This document shows, in pieces, positions 9,501 to 17,237 of a DNA stretch of 64,000 bases. Numbering within the stretch: position 1 is the stretch's first letter; each line of letters starts with the position of its first letter. The position numbers were made by a program, and so were the translations under genes. The stretch is from Candidatus Epilinea brevis. Its GTDB lineage: Bacteria > Chloroflexota > Anaerolineae > Epilineales > Epilineaceae. The notes below the pieces were generated by a model that saw nothing but the letters and a program-made list of their open reading frames with translations, searched no databases and was not told the DNA's origin. The stretch lies in assembly GCA_016710785.1 (NCBI GenBank), contig JADJUE010000007.1:62001-126000 (forward strand). The letters are read 5' to 3'.

Positions 9501-11351
9501 CGAGCCGGCGTCCAGCAGCGGTACCAGGGCGGTGACGGCCCGACCGCCGTGTTGAGCCAGGGCCAGCATCGCCGCGCGGCGAAGCGTCTCGTCCGGCAGG
9601 CTCAGTTGGCGGAGCAGCGGTTGGATGGTCCGTTCACCAAAGGCGGCCAGCGCATCAGAGCTGGCTGCCCGGACCTCGGGGTCGGCGTCGCCCAGGCTCG
9701 TCAGCAAGCCCGCGATGGCCATGGCCTCGCCCAAACGCCCGGCCGCCGCCGCCGCCGCGCGGCGCACGACCGCCTGCGGGTCGGCCAAAGCGTTCAGCAC
9801 GGGAGACACCACGCCACTGCGCCGGATCGTGTCTCCCCCGCGCAGGCCGGCGAGGCTGATGGCCAGGGTTCGGTCGACGTCGCGGTCCCCGTGCCCCAAC
9901 TGCGTCAGCAGGGCCACCTGAATGTCATTCACCAGATCGGCGGGCATGGGGCGCGTCTCGGCCAGGGACCGGGCGGCCAGTGAGACCTCGTCGGTTGCCA
10001 GCAGCCCCCGTATCAATCCGGCGGACTCCCTCCGGTGGCCCACGGCAAGGGCGATCACTGGATGCCACCACGGGTCGGAGGAAAGCCGCAGGAGTTCAGG
10101 CGCGTCCTCGGCCAGGGCTTCGGCGGCGAAGCAGGCCTGCACCGCCTTGTGGACGAAGCGGAAACGATCCTCGGTCAGCCATTGCAGCAGGCCCGAGCCG
10201 CGCCGGTCGGGCGGCACCAGTTCCAGGGCGCCATCGATGGCCTCGGCCCGATACATCTGCAGGGCGATGGCCGGCCAGGGAGCCGTGTCGCCGGCGTCCA
10301 GCTGGCGGATGAAACCGCGAACGATGTCGATGGCGCGAACCGGCGCCTCGGTCTGCGCGACCCCGGCCAGGGCCGCGGCCAGCCATCCCGGGTGGCTGAC
10401 CAGGTCGCGCACAAGCGCGAAGCGTTCCAGGACTTGCAGGAAGCCACTGGCGGACGCGCGCTGCCCATGACCCCAACGCCCGACCAAGGTGTCGATGCTG
10501 GCCACCCCGACGCCGCCCACCTCCAAAGCCTGGAATTCAGGGAACCAGATGCGATCGGCAGGGTCGCGAGACGCGACGACGACCGGGTTGCCCGGATGGC
10601 GGGCCACCAAGGCCCGCACCCGATCGGCGGCGGCCTTGCGTGCGGCGGGGGCCAGCTCATCCAGTCCGTCCAGAAGCAGCAAACAGGCCCCTTCTTCCAG
10701 GTGCGCGTCCAGGAAAGACTCGGGCCGACCAAAGCCCCCGGCGCTCATGCTGGCCGCGGCGGCAGCCTCGAGGGAAACGGAGACGTCCAGATCGGAGATG
10801 TTGAGGTAGATGGGCAGGGGTGAGCGATGTCCGATGACCAGGCCGCGCCGGCCGGCCTGGTGGATTCGTCGCGCTGTCAGCAGCCCCAGGTGACGCAGCA
10901 ACGCGCTCTTGCCGGTGCCGGCCGGTCCGATGACCAGCACCTGGGGATGTTCGGCCAGCGCCTGCTCCAGATCGACGCGGGCCACCGCAGGCTTCTGCGT
11001 CATCCCATCGCGCCGGTCGGGGTCCCGCCACAAGAGCAGTTGAAGCGGGACGTAGGTGTCTTCCATGCGCACAGCGCCGAGACCGGGCAAGGTGGCGCGG
11101 TCCAGTTGCTGTTCGAGCCCCAGCAGGTAGCCTTGGTACTCGGACCAATGCGTGGCCAGCTGCCACAAGCGGCCCCCGCTGGGGCGGCCCTGACGGCGGC
11201 CTGATGATGGAGCTGGGGCTTCGGTCACGGACGGTTGTCCTTGTGGTGGTGGTGTGTTGGGGGTGAACTCAGCGGCGGTGCTCGTCTTCACCCGCTGACT
11301 GGCCGGACAGCACCGAACCGAATCCCCTCGCGTCCGATCGGCTGGAGCCAT
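6498..11351 (-). CDS. Giant NACHT-like NTPase with HEAT repeats and C-terminal AAA ATPase
   Basis: About 1617 residues. A NACHT/STAND-type NTPase comes first (Walker A GPAGTGKS near residue 142; Walker B LLLLDGLDEL near 225). A long array of HEAT/PBS-lyase-like repeats follows (about 480-960, with repeated PLLxxL...DxxVRxxA units), then a helical region, a beta-rich Ig-like segment (about 1130-1240), and a second AAA-16-like ATPase (GERRTGKTSVL near 1273, Walker B VIILDEFDLL near 1370). No transmembrane segment is obvious. The start is uncertain: ATG 11351, GTG 11291 or GTG 11444 are possible and none has a good ribosome-binding site; recognisable sequence begins after all three. Family knowledge suggests a sensor/switch role; the specific function is unknown. 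Confidence 0.85.
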   Translation of the reverse strand: MAPADRTRGDSVRCCPASQRVKTSTAAEFTPNTPPPQGQPSVTEAPAPSSGRRQGRPSGGRLWQLATHWSEYQGYLLGLEQQLDRATLPGLGAVRMEDTYVPLQLLLWRDPDRRDGMTQKPAVARVDLEQALAEHPQVLVIGPAGTGKSALLRHLGLLTARRIHQAGRRGLVIGHRSPLPIYLNISDLDVSVSLEAAAAASMSAGGFGRPESFLDAHLEEGACLLLLDGLDELAPAARKAAADRVRALVARHPGNPVVVASRDPADRIWFPEFQALEVGGVGVASIDTLVGRWGHGQRASASGFLQVLERFALVRDLVSHPGWLAAALAGVAQTEAPVRAIDIVRGFIRQLDAGDTAPWPAIALQMYRAEAIDGALELVPPDRRGSGLLQWLTEDRFRFVHKAVQACFAAEALAEDAPELLRLSSDPWWHPVIALAVGHRRESAGLIRGLLATDEVSLAARSLAETRPMPADLVNDIQVALLTQLGHGDRDVDRTLAISLAGLRGGDTIRRSGVVSPVLNALADPQAVVRRAAAAAAGRLGEAMAIAGLLTSLGDADPEVRAASSDALAAFGERTIQPLLRQLSLPDETLRRAAMLALAQHGGRAVTALVPLLDAGSASVRLEAVEALALIGADAVPALVKVLEEAPPRGSRSDNQVAGAAAALTKIGRPAVRSLVPLYGDAEAAVAREIAEIVRTIGGQAIVVLEDILAEPDHPHAVPAAALLGAFSEAGDLAAPSLVRALGDPRFNLRWEAKRSLRRLGQSGLIALLGALQHSDADLRWEAAQLLLALPDPPVAPLLASFEVDLAAEDVTIRRRAIRALGGLSAPTAGRLIESALEDPDALIRRAAVAQLGISGTAESVPSLLIRWPQEEDEEIAEAILQVAADLDPQAAVPTLIESLAAADTHLHRTATDLLSQVGEPAVTPLIEAMSGRPTEIDFNGALKVLERAGQGARAGARAPANLAKAFHRMLVEPLDAGELAEMAAGLDWWRPSNELHQTFRTIKQFLDYESLGGIGGAETALDWVDEIDPWLRPAARRAMRQLRMISQAVQYYNRGATRRSKEKGLLAAADRLNGLRAMIGEVGEPHGRLLRQVAEHWNNLINHAIRELQGRADLDLDMRTDQVRIRDVDTAAVLVFELFNKGEGLASNVQLSLSVDEESLQLESQSTHYLPPMGQSDRISSEFTVLRRGAGMAPVTVEVRYDDPQREAQSRIFQREVRFYVEEAEYREIGTSPYIAGPPVKSREMFYGRKSVFDWIRENLSGTFQDNVLVLYGERRTGKTSVLYQMQHHLPDTYAFVLIDLQTIAYGLSSTGELLHAMARKMVNGLRKEGFGLERVERTDYDAHPIEQFESLGELIGDMAVAMGRRAVIILDEFDLLIEAIDRNAVSPFVFDVIRGLMQHQDGLSFIFAGAHALTAMIKNPRSILFNTALRRKISFLERDEAERLIRSPVKDVLWYDDLAVEKILRVTAGQPYFIQYICHEIVNLARRDQKNFVTLRDVDRALLTTVQETTGIIRHSYMSLARDEQLALAALARITDDGRPFVNAEDVVETLRQDNVAVGVHDLTETMHELAGRDFVVERGGGDSAGRQYGFAMDLVRVWLEQNDEYTRLLEEQRG

Positions 11352-11948
11352 GACACTGACAAGTCTGACGAGGAGCCCGACGCCTGCGGCGGCCCCTTGA
11401 TCGCAAACAGCCAAGACGGCTGCGGGCTTGACCGGCAACCACACTCGTCAGTCTGTGGTCAGCCGACGGTCAGGCAACGGTCAAGCACCAGGGTAGGACC
11501 TGTAGCTACCATTCCCGGACCGAGGTTGGCGGTGGCCCGATTGAAGCTCCCGCAACGGTCAAGCGGTCACGGACAGGAAGCGCTGGATCCTTCCATCGAC
11601 CGGGACCGGCCAGCGATCAGACCGGGGGGAGACCCCGCCAATGCCCGCTTTGTTGCTCAACCTTGCGTTCGGCTGCTCTTTGTGGACAATAGTAACGCAG
11701 TGGAGGGAGGAGGTCTAGGGCTCCCCGCTCCAGGGCTCCGGTCTGAGTGACGGTGAGTCGCGTCGCGGTTCGCCGGCCGGGTTCTCCGCTCAAGTGCTTT
11801 ATCGTTGTACGATAGACGTCGCTCACGGTCATTGAATGCCTTCTGACGGCTGTTCCCAGCTCCTGGGGGACGAATGTCCTGTTCGCTCCTTGGGGTTGTC
11901 CACGTATCCATTGGTATCCGACCACCCAACTCTACGAGGTGCCGCCCC
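11352..11948. other. Intergenic region between divergent STAND and Tad operons
   Basis: About 600 bases with no convincing gene. It must hold promoters for both directions. One clear element is a perfect inverted repeat TATCGT-TGT-ACGATA at 11800-11814, operator-like and AT-rich against its surroundings. A TTGCGT hexamer near 11664, followed about 17 bases later by ACAATA, could be a plus-strand promoter for the pilus operon, but the -10 is weak. Confidence 0.5.
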
Positions 11949-12929
11949 GTGAAAGTCCTCGTCGCCACCAAGGACCTGGCCGTGTTCGATGCCCTTCAGG
12001 GGATCGACGGCCTCGAGATCGACCGGGCTCTCTTCACCGGCCAGATCTATGATGCCTTGCCGGGCTCGCGCTTGGTCGTCGTCGATTTCGACGACCTGGT
12101 CGAGCACCCCTACAGCGTAGGCATGCTTCGCGGCGTGCTCTCCGACAGTGACGTGCCCTTCGTCTCCAGTGAGGAGTTCCTGGCCGAACCGGACTCCTGG
12201 CTGGCCGAGGCGCGCCGAATGAGCGGAGACGCCACGGATCTGCCCACCAAGCGTACGGTCGCCTTCGTCTCCTACTCGGGTGGCGTGGGCAAGACCATCC
12301 TGGCCATGGACACCGCCGCGCATTTCGTCCGCCGCTGCAAGCTGCCGGCCTGCGTGCTGGAGTTCAGCTACGGCGAGTCGGCGCTGGCGGCGCGCGTGGA
12401 TCAGGAGATCCCGGCGCTGTTCGAGCTGGCCACCCAGCCCAACGTCGAGGCCCACAAGTGGAACGGGGTTACCCTGGTTCCCATGGACTACGACAACAGC
12501 CGCGACCTCTCCATTCAGCTCCTGGGCAAGTACCTCAAGGACATCATGCGCGAGCACGTGCTCACGGTGATCGACTCGCATTGGCCGCATGCCTTGATCG
12601 GAGCGGTTCGCGACGAGATCGACCGCTGGTATGTCGTGGGCACGCCGCGCCCTGATGCGATGGACAATGCCGAGAAGCTGGCTGCCGAGTTGGGGCCGAA
12701 GGCCGTCATCCTCCTCAACCAGAAGGGCGGGATCGGCGATTCCATCGCGCTTCAGGGCATCCAGCGCGCTCTCGAGATCGGGGTGGAGAAGGAGCCGGAC
12801 CGCTTCACGGGCAAGCTGGGCAAGAAGGTTCTCATGCACACCTACGGCGAGGCCACCTGGGGGCAGTTCGAGGAACTGACCTTCATGGAGAAGTGGCGGC
12901 GCCGGCGGGTCCCAAAGACCAAGCGTTGA
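11949..12929 (+). CDS. tadZ: TadZ/CpaE-like MinD-family ATPase of the Tad pilus
   Basis: A 326-residue protein. About 75 N-terminal residues (MKVLVATKDLAVFDALQG) resemble the receiver-like domain of TadZ/CpaE. A MinD/ParA fold follows, with the deviant P-loop SYSGGVGKT near residue 113 and a VIDSHWPHAL-type switch region where the usual VVDLP stands. TadZ proteins help localise the pilus machinery at the membrane. I chose GTG 11949 with GAGG about nine bases upstream; an ATG at 11874 would add 25 residues that look non-conserved. First gene of the Tad operon. Confidence 0.85.
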   Translation: MKVLVATKDLAVFDALQGIDGLEIDRALFTGQIYDALPGSRLVVVDFDDLVEHPYSVGMLRGVLSDSDVPFVSSEEFLAEPDSWLAEARRMSGDATDLPTKRTVAFVSYSGGVGKTILAMDTAAHFVRRCKLPACVLEFSYGESALAARVDQEIPALFELATQPNVEAHKWNGVTLVPMDYDNSRDLSIQLLGKYLKDIMREHVLTVIDSHWPHALIGAVRDEIDRWYVVGTPRPDAMDNAEKLAAELGPKAVILLNQKGGIGDSIALQGIQRALEIGVEKEPDRFTGKLGKKVLMHTYGEATWGQFEELTFMEKWRRRRVPKTKR

Positions 12930-13008
12930 GCCGGACCGCCCGCACCTTTCGCCGTTCCGCCCACTGACCTGAGAGACCTCGGCAGATCGATCTCGATCGG
13001 GAGAGACC

Positions 13009-13860
13009 ATGAACTCGCGCACGCTACTCATCATCCTGCTCGTCTTCCTGCTCGGCGTTGGGGCCATCCTGACCATCGCTGAGTTGTTCAAAACACCCGC
13101 GACCCCGGCCTCCATGACGCCGGCCATCGCGGCGGTGCAGATCGAGCCCTACACCGTCATCACCCAGGACATGATCAAGGCCGGCCAACCGGTCCGCCAG
13201 TCCGTGGCCATCGAGAAGGGCCTGTATCCCGCGGAAGCGGTGATCGGCAAGATGGCCACCGACCTGATCACGCCCAACACCCTGATCAACGGCGTCAACG
13301 CGAAGCCGATCGAAGAAGTCCGCTTCGTGGAAGATCTGGGTCTCGAGGTCGTCTCCTTCCAGGCCGGCGTGGACCGCCTCGTCGGCGGGCAACTGCGCCC
13401 CGGCCATATCGTGAACCTCTACGGCTTCGGTCGCGACGAGAAGACTCGCGAGAACTTCACCGTCATGGTCGAGCCGCGGCTGTGGGTGGTGAACGTCAGC
13501 CAGTCCGGTCGGGATGTGGACTCGGCCACGCCGCAGCCGGATCCGGAGACGGGCGAATACAAGGAAACGATCGGCGGCCAGATGGGCACGGCGACCCTGA
13601 TCACCGTCGCCACGAAGCCACAGAATGCCATGCACATCATCGATTCCCTGGGCGCCCAGGGCTTGCAGGCCTGGGTCACCCTGGCGGCCAACCAGACCGT
13701 CGACTTCACGCGGGCGGCCACGCCGGCGGCCACGGCCAAGGCTCCGGCCACCCCCGGCCTGCCGTTGGATCTGGCGCTGACGGCCACCGCCCTGTGGAAG
13801 CAGATCAACTCGACTCCGGTCGCCGGGCCCCCGCGAACGGGCTTCGGAGGGTCGCGATGA
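13009..13860 (+). CDS. cpaB: Flp pilus assembly protein CpaB (RcpC)
   Basis: A 283-residue protein with an N-terminal membrane anchor (about residues 4-26). A SAF domain (VQIEPYTVITQDMIKAGQPVRQ... at 45-110) and the RcpC/CpaB core (FQAGVDRLVGGQLRPGHIVNLYG) follow. In Tad systems this protein is periplasmic and associated with the secretin or cell wall. No secretin gene lies in this cluster, consistent with a monoderm or atypical envelope. The start is supported by GGGAGAG just upstream. The stop overlaps the tadA start (ATGA). Confidence 0.9.
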   Translation: MNSRTLLIILLVFLLGVGAILTIAELFKTPATPASMTPAIAAVQIEPYTVITQDMIKAGQPVRQSVAIEKGLYPAEAVIGKMATDLITPNTLINGVNAKPIEEVRFVEDLGLEVVSFQAGVDRLVGGQLRPGHIVNLYGFGRDEKTRENFTVMVEPRLWVVNVSQSGRDVDSATPQPDPETGEYKETIGGQMGTATLITVATKPQNAMHIIDSLGAQGLQAWVTLAANQTVDFTRAATPAATAKAPATPGLPLDLALTATALWKQINSTPVAGPPRTGFGGSR

Positions 13861-15065
13861 GCGCAATCGCTCGCTATGACTACAACGAGCTGGTGAAACG
13901 CGTTCAGGACTACATGATCCAACGGGAGATCCCCGTGCCGCGTTGGCGCCGCAGCGTCAATCAAGAAGAGGATCTTGCCTTCCACGCCAACGTCCTGCGC
14001 TCCCTGAAGGACCTGGGTTTCCAGGTGGCTGAGGAGGACCGTCAGGCCGTGGCGCGCGAGGTGGCCAACCGCATCACCGGCCTCGGTGTCCTGCAGCCCT
14101 ACCTCGAGCAGGAGGGCATCGAAGAGATCATCGTGCGCAAGGGCTTCGTGCAGGTGGAGCGCCTGGGTCAGATCCACGATGTGGGCGACCTGGCGCCGGA
14201 CACCTACTTCTACCGCATGACCAGGCGTATCGCGGACTTGGAGGGCAAGGAGATCGGCGCGGAGGACCCGCAGATCAAGCTGGGTCTGCCGGATGGTAGC
14301 CGCTTCACCGCGGCCATCCCGCCGCTCTCCCGCGAGGGCACCGCGATCAACATCCGGCGCTTCGGGCGCAAGAAGCTGGCCTTCGAGGACCTCATCACCT
14401 TCGGCGCTATCGATGCTGAGGCCTCCGAGTTCCTCAAGGACGTGTCCCGGGCGATGGACAAGAGCGCCATCTTCAGCGGCCGCCCAGGAGCCGGGAAGAC
14501 CACCATCCTCAACGCCTTCACCCAGTACCTGCCCTCGCATGCCCAGCTCTCCTTGGTGGAGACCTTTCAGGAAGTGCAGCCGCAGCTGGCCCATTACAAC
14601 CACCTGGTGGTCGACGAGGGCATGGGAGCCGTCGGCAACATCGTCAACGTCGTCTTCCTCCGCATGCGGCCCGACGTGATGATCATCGGCGAGACAGTGT
14701 CGGAAGAGGCCATCGAGTTCATCATGGGCCTCAACCTGGGCATCACGGCCTTCACGACCACGCACGCCCACTCGGCCCGTCTGGCCATGACCCGCATCGA
14801 AACCCTCTCCCGCGGCAGCGGCATCCCGCTGGACGAACGACGCGAGATCATCGGCTCCGGTCTGGGTCTGGCCGTGCATATCCACAAGGGCTACGATCCG
14901 GACACCCAGAACTACCGCCGGCGCATGCGTGAGATCATCGCCATCAACGGGGTCAAGCGGACGGCCGAGGGCGTGGAGTACGATTACGACGTCATCAAGG
15001 AATGGGATGCGCGGCGCAAGACCTGGACGCCGCTGCGTGAGCCCAAGCATTGGCGCGAGGCCTGA
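13857..15065 (+). CDS. tadA: Tad pilus assembly ATPase TadA (CpaF)
   Basis: A 402-residue type II/IV secretion-type hexameric ATPase that powers pilin assembly. It has the N-terminal three-helix region and the INIRRF motif. Walker A is FSGRPGAGKTTIL (near residue 205); the Walker B/His-box region reads MIIGETVSEEAIEFIMGLN...TTTHAHSA. The usual RGGEA and HANS signatures are changed to VSEEA and HAHS, so it is a divergent member. GGAGG just upstream and the ATGA overlap with cpaB set the start at 13857. Confidence 0.92.
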   Translation: MSAIARYDYNELVKRVQDYMIQREIPVPRWRRSVNQEEDLAFHANVLRSLKDLGFQVAEEDRQAVAREVANRITGLGVLQPYLEQEGIEEIIVRKGFVQVERLGQIHDVGDLAPDTYFYRMTRRIADLEGKEIGAEDPQIKLGLPDGSRFTAAIPPLSREGTAINIRRFGRKKLAFEDLITFGAIDAEASEFLKDVSRAMDKSAIFSGRPGAGKTTILNAFTQYLPSHAQLSLVETFQEVQPQLAHYNHLVVDEGMGAVGNIVNVVFLRMRPDVMIIGETVSEEAIEFIMGLNLGITAFTTTHAHSARLAMTRIETLSRGSGIPLDERREIIGSGLGLAVHIHKGYDPDTQNYRRRMREIIAINGVKRTAEGVEYDYDVIKEWDARRKTWTPLREPKHWREA

Positions 15066-15075
15066 GAGGGAGACC

Positions 15076-15132
15076 ATGTCGGTGACGATTCCCGTCTGTG
15101 GTCCGTTCCTTCCTGAAGGAGGTTGCTGGTGA
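15076..15132 (+). CDS. Possible 18-residue leader ORF between tadA and tadB
   Basis: An ATG at 15076 preceded by GAGAGGGAG opens an 18-codon frame (MSVTIPVCGPFLPEGGCW). Its TGA (15130-15132) overlaps the GTG start of tadB at 15129. The overlap suggests translational coupling to tadB rather than a functional peptide. It could be chance: the frame is short and I know no family match. Confidence 0.3.
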   Translation: MSVTIPVCGPFLPEGGCW

Positions 15133-16013
15133 ACAGGGGTGTCCTGCTCATGCTTCTGGCCGGGGGCCTGGGTCTGGCCTACCTCGTCTACGACTGGATG
15201 CAATACCGGATGCGGCGCCGCCGCTCCCGGGAGGTCCAGGAGACGGGGATGGCGGCCAAGGTCAGCTACGACTGGAAGGTCTACATGATGATCGCCATGG
15301 CGCTGCTCCTGGCCTTCCTCTATGGCCGGAACATCACGCGCTTTGTGGGTGATCCTGTCGACAATGTCACCAAGAACACCCACGCCTACATCGTGGCCGT
15401 CTATGTGATCGTCGTCGGTGTCTGGTGGGCCATCCGCCAGGCGCGTAAGGAGGCTCGGTCGCAGCGGGCGCTGATCGGCGACCAGGTCACCGAGTTGGTC
15501 GCCGCCTTCAAGAGCGTGTTCCGTATCCGGCCCACGGTCTTCAGCGCCTTGGAAGAGGCGAACAAGAAGATCCCCGCGCCCACCGGCGCGGCCGTCGCGC
15601 ACGCGGTGACCACGTTCTACGTGACCTCGCTGCCGCGGCGGGCGCTGGACGAGCTCCGGGAGCGGATCAAGGATCCGTACATGGAGCAGTTCATCTACAT
15701 CCTGGAGCGGGGCGAGGATTCCAAGCACGACGATATCATGGGTGCGCTGGAGGGCCTCCTGCACCGTATCAAGCGCGCCAAGGAGATCCGCGACCAGTCC
15801 GAGGTCAGCATGACCGTGATCAACGGACAGACGCGGATCATCCAGATCATCTCCCTGCTCATCGTCCTCGTGGTGGGTACGGTGCCGCTGCTGCGCATCG
15901 CCTACGAAGGCCTTGCCGGCCAGTTTGTCTTCGTCATGTTCGCCTCGCTGGGCGTGGCTACCAGTTGGTACATCGACAGCCAGGCGTCCAAGCTGAAGGA
16001 AAAGGTGCTCTGA
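15129..16013 (+). CDS. tadB: Tad pilus inner-membrane platform protein TadB
   Basis: A 294-residue T2SSF-type protein: two N-terminal membrane segments (about 4-20 and 50-66), another near 83-100, a cytoplasmic helical domain (FKSVFRIRPTVFSALEEANKK...), and two C-terminal segments (about 231-278). AAGGAGG at 15116-15122 gives six-base spacing to GTG 15129; a TTG at 15123 abuts the Shine-Dalgarno and is excluded. The TGA overlaps the ATG of the next gene by one base. Confidence 0.85.
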   Translation: MNRGVLLMLLAGGLGLAYLVYDWMQYRMRRRRSREVQETGMAAKVSYDWKVYMMIAMALLLAFLYGRNITRFVGDPVDNVTKNTHAYIVAVYVIVVGVWWAIRQARKEARSQRALIGDQVTELVAAFKSVFRIRPTVFSALEEANKKIPAPTGAAVAHAVTTFYVTSLPRRALDELRERIKDPYMEQFIYILERGEDSKHDDIMGALEGLLHRIKRAKEIRDQSEVSMTVINGQTRIIQIISLLIVLVVGTVPLLRIAYEGLAGQFVFVMFASLGVATSWYIDSQASKLKEKVL

Positions 16014-16672
16014 TGGATCCACTGCGACTGCTCGCGTTGCTGGGGCTGATGGTGTTGGTGGTCGTCCTGATCATCATGATCTTTGGACCGGCGCTGTGGA
16101 GCCGCGTATGGCTCTTTCAGCGCCGCCGGAGGCTGGCGGCGATCCAGCGCTACAGCCCTCGCGTCTGGTGGCGCCGGGCGCGCAAGAAGCCGGCCTTCGA
16201 GGTGGATCTGCCCACCGTCCGTGACTTCGTTCTCACGTTGCAGTTGTCGCTCTCGCTGGCCGAGACCCTCGCCGGGGCCTTGACCCAGGCGGCCAAGCAG
16301 TTCGGCAAGCGCGGAGCCTTCGGTCAGCGCCTGGTCACCCGCGTTCGCAGCCAGCTGCAGGTCGAGCCGGAGGCCGTCATCCGCGCCCTGGCCGAAGACT
16401 TTCAGTCGGAGCACCTGACCGAGTTGGCCGAGCGTCTGGACATGGCCCACGAAGGCGGCCTGAGCTACTCCGAAGCCGTCAACCTCACCTTGGACGATGT
16501 CGAGGAAGAGATCCGGATCAACGTCGAGAAGGAGATCGAGCGCGCGCCGGTGGTGCTCACGATCCCCATGATCATCGGCGTGTTCTTCGCATCGCTGGCC
16601 CTCCTGGGTTTCCCGCTCATCATGACCATGTTCGGCCAGGTGGCGGCCGTGGGTACATCGGGCGGCGGCTGA
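16013..16672 (+). CDS. tadC: Tad pilus inner-membrane platform protein TadC
   Basis: A 219-residue second T2SSF-like platform protein: one N-terminal membrane segment (about 5-29), a basic stretch RRRRLAAIQRY, a helical domain with LTLQLSLSLAETLAGALTQA, and a C-terminal hydrophobic segment (about 183-208). Its start ATG shares a base with the tadB stop. It is shorter than many TadC proteins, which often have more membrane segments. Confidence 0.82.
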   Translation: MDPLRLLALLGLMVLVVVLIIMIFGPALWSRVWLFQRRRRLAAIQRYSPRVWWRRARKKPAFEVDLPTVRDFVLTLQLSLSLAETLAGALTQAAKQFGKRGAFGQRLVTRVRSQLQVEPEAVIRALAEDFQSEHLTELAERLDMAHEGGLSYSEAVNLTLDDVEEEIRINVEKEIERAPVVLTIPMIIGVFFASLALLGFPLIMTMFGQVAAVGTSGGG

Positions 16673-16711
16673 CCCAGGAGCGCGAACGCCGGATGGGTAT
16701 CTCGCGGCATC

Positions 16712-16740
16712 TTGCGTTCCCGGGCGAACTGTGGTAGTAT
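16712..16740 (+). promoter_or_regulatory. Sigma-70-type promoter for the first Flp pilin
   Basis: TTGCGT (16712-16717), a 17-base spacer and TAGTAT (16735-16740) precede the pilin ATG (16781) by about 40 bases, leaving room for the ACGGAGG ribosome-binding site at 16767-16773. A dedicated promoter fits the need for far more pilin than assembly machinery. Confidence 0.6.
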
Positions 16741-16780
16741 AAGTCCCTCTTATCCGCACTTACCTTACGGAGGTTCTACC

Positions 16781-17017
16781 ATGTCCATGCTGAATCGTTT
16801 CTGGAATGACGAGACGGGTCCTGAGCTTGTGGAGTGGGCCGTGGTCACCATCATCCTCTTGGTGGCGGCTGTCGTGCTCTACATCGCCGTCGGCAAGATC
16901 CTGGGTGGCGTGATCTGTGGCGTCTACTGCTGGCTGAAGCAGGCCAGCTCGTCCAGCGGTCACGAATCCGCGACGAAGTCCAGCTGCGATAACAAGACCA
17001 AGGAAGAGTGCAACTAG
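16781..17017 (+). CDS. flp: Flp-type pilin 1, with cysteine-rich tail
   Basis: A 78-residue prepilin. A short leader (MSMLNRFWNDETG) ends at the predicted prepilin-peptidase site G|PELVEW, followed by a hydrophobic helix (AVVTIILLVAAVVLYIAVG). The family motif is G|xxxxEY; here Tyr+6 is Trp and +1 is Pro. The C-terminal third is unusual: four Cys (ICGVYC near 47-52 and SSCDNKTKEEC near the end) in a Ser/Lys-rich hydrophilic tail, much longer than in typical Flp pilins. It has its own promoter and terminator. Confidence 0.85.
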   Translation: MSMLNRFWNDETGPELVEWAVVTIILLVAAVVLYIAVGKILGGVICGVYCWLKQASSSSGHESATKSSCDNKTKEECN

Positions 17018-17063
17018 CACTGAGCTTTTCCGGGCGGCGCAAGCCGCCTGACACGCTCGATCG

Positions 17064-17100
17064 CGGGCGGGGCTGGCATGTCCAGCCCCGCCCGTTTCTT
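17064..17100 (+). terminator. Strong terminator after Flp pilin 1
   Basis: A perfect 13-base-pair stem CGGGCGGGGCTGG/CCAGCCCCGCCCG (17064-17076 and 17082-17094) with a five-base loop is followed by TTTCTT. It ends the short flp transcript and isolates it from the second pilin gene. Confidence 0.9.
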
Positions 17101-17168
17101 GTTATCCCGCCCCTTTGCTGAGATGCTTCGCCTGCCCACCCTGGTTGCCGGTGAAACCTGAGGGGCCG

Positions 17169-17184
17169 TGGCACGCATCTTGCT
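17169..17184 (+). promoter_or_regulatory. Sigma-54-like (-24/-12) promoter upstream of Flp pilin 2
   Basis: TGGCACG-N4-TTGCT matches the RpoN consensus exactly, with GG (17170-17171) and GC (17182-17183) separated by 10 bases. It lies about 55 bases before the pilin ATG at 17238, with GGGAGG in between. In several bacteria pilins are RpoN-controlled. Whether this genome encodes RpoN is unknown, so the site could be chance. Confidence 0.5.
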
Positions 17185-17237
17185 AGCTAACGGTATCCGG
17201 CCACGCTTCGGTCGGATTGTTCATCGGGAGGTTTGCT

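Noticed and set aside
13419..16022. 867-codon open frame on the minus strand across the Tad operon
   Set aside because: It lies opposite cpaB, tadA and tadB, which have clear motifs; the antisense frame is stop-free only because of high-GC codon bias and gives a low-complexity His/Asp/Arg-rich protein.
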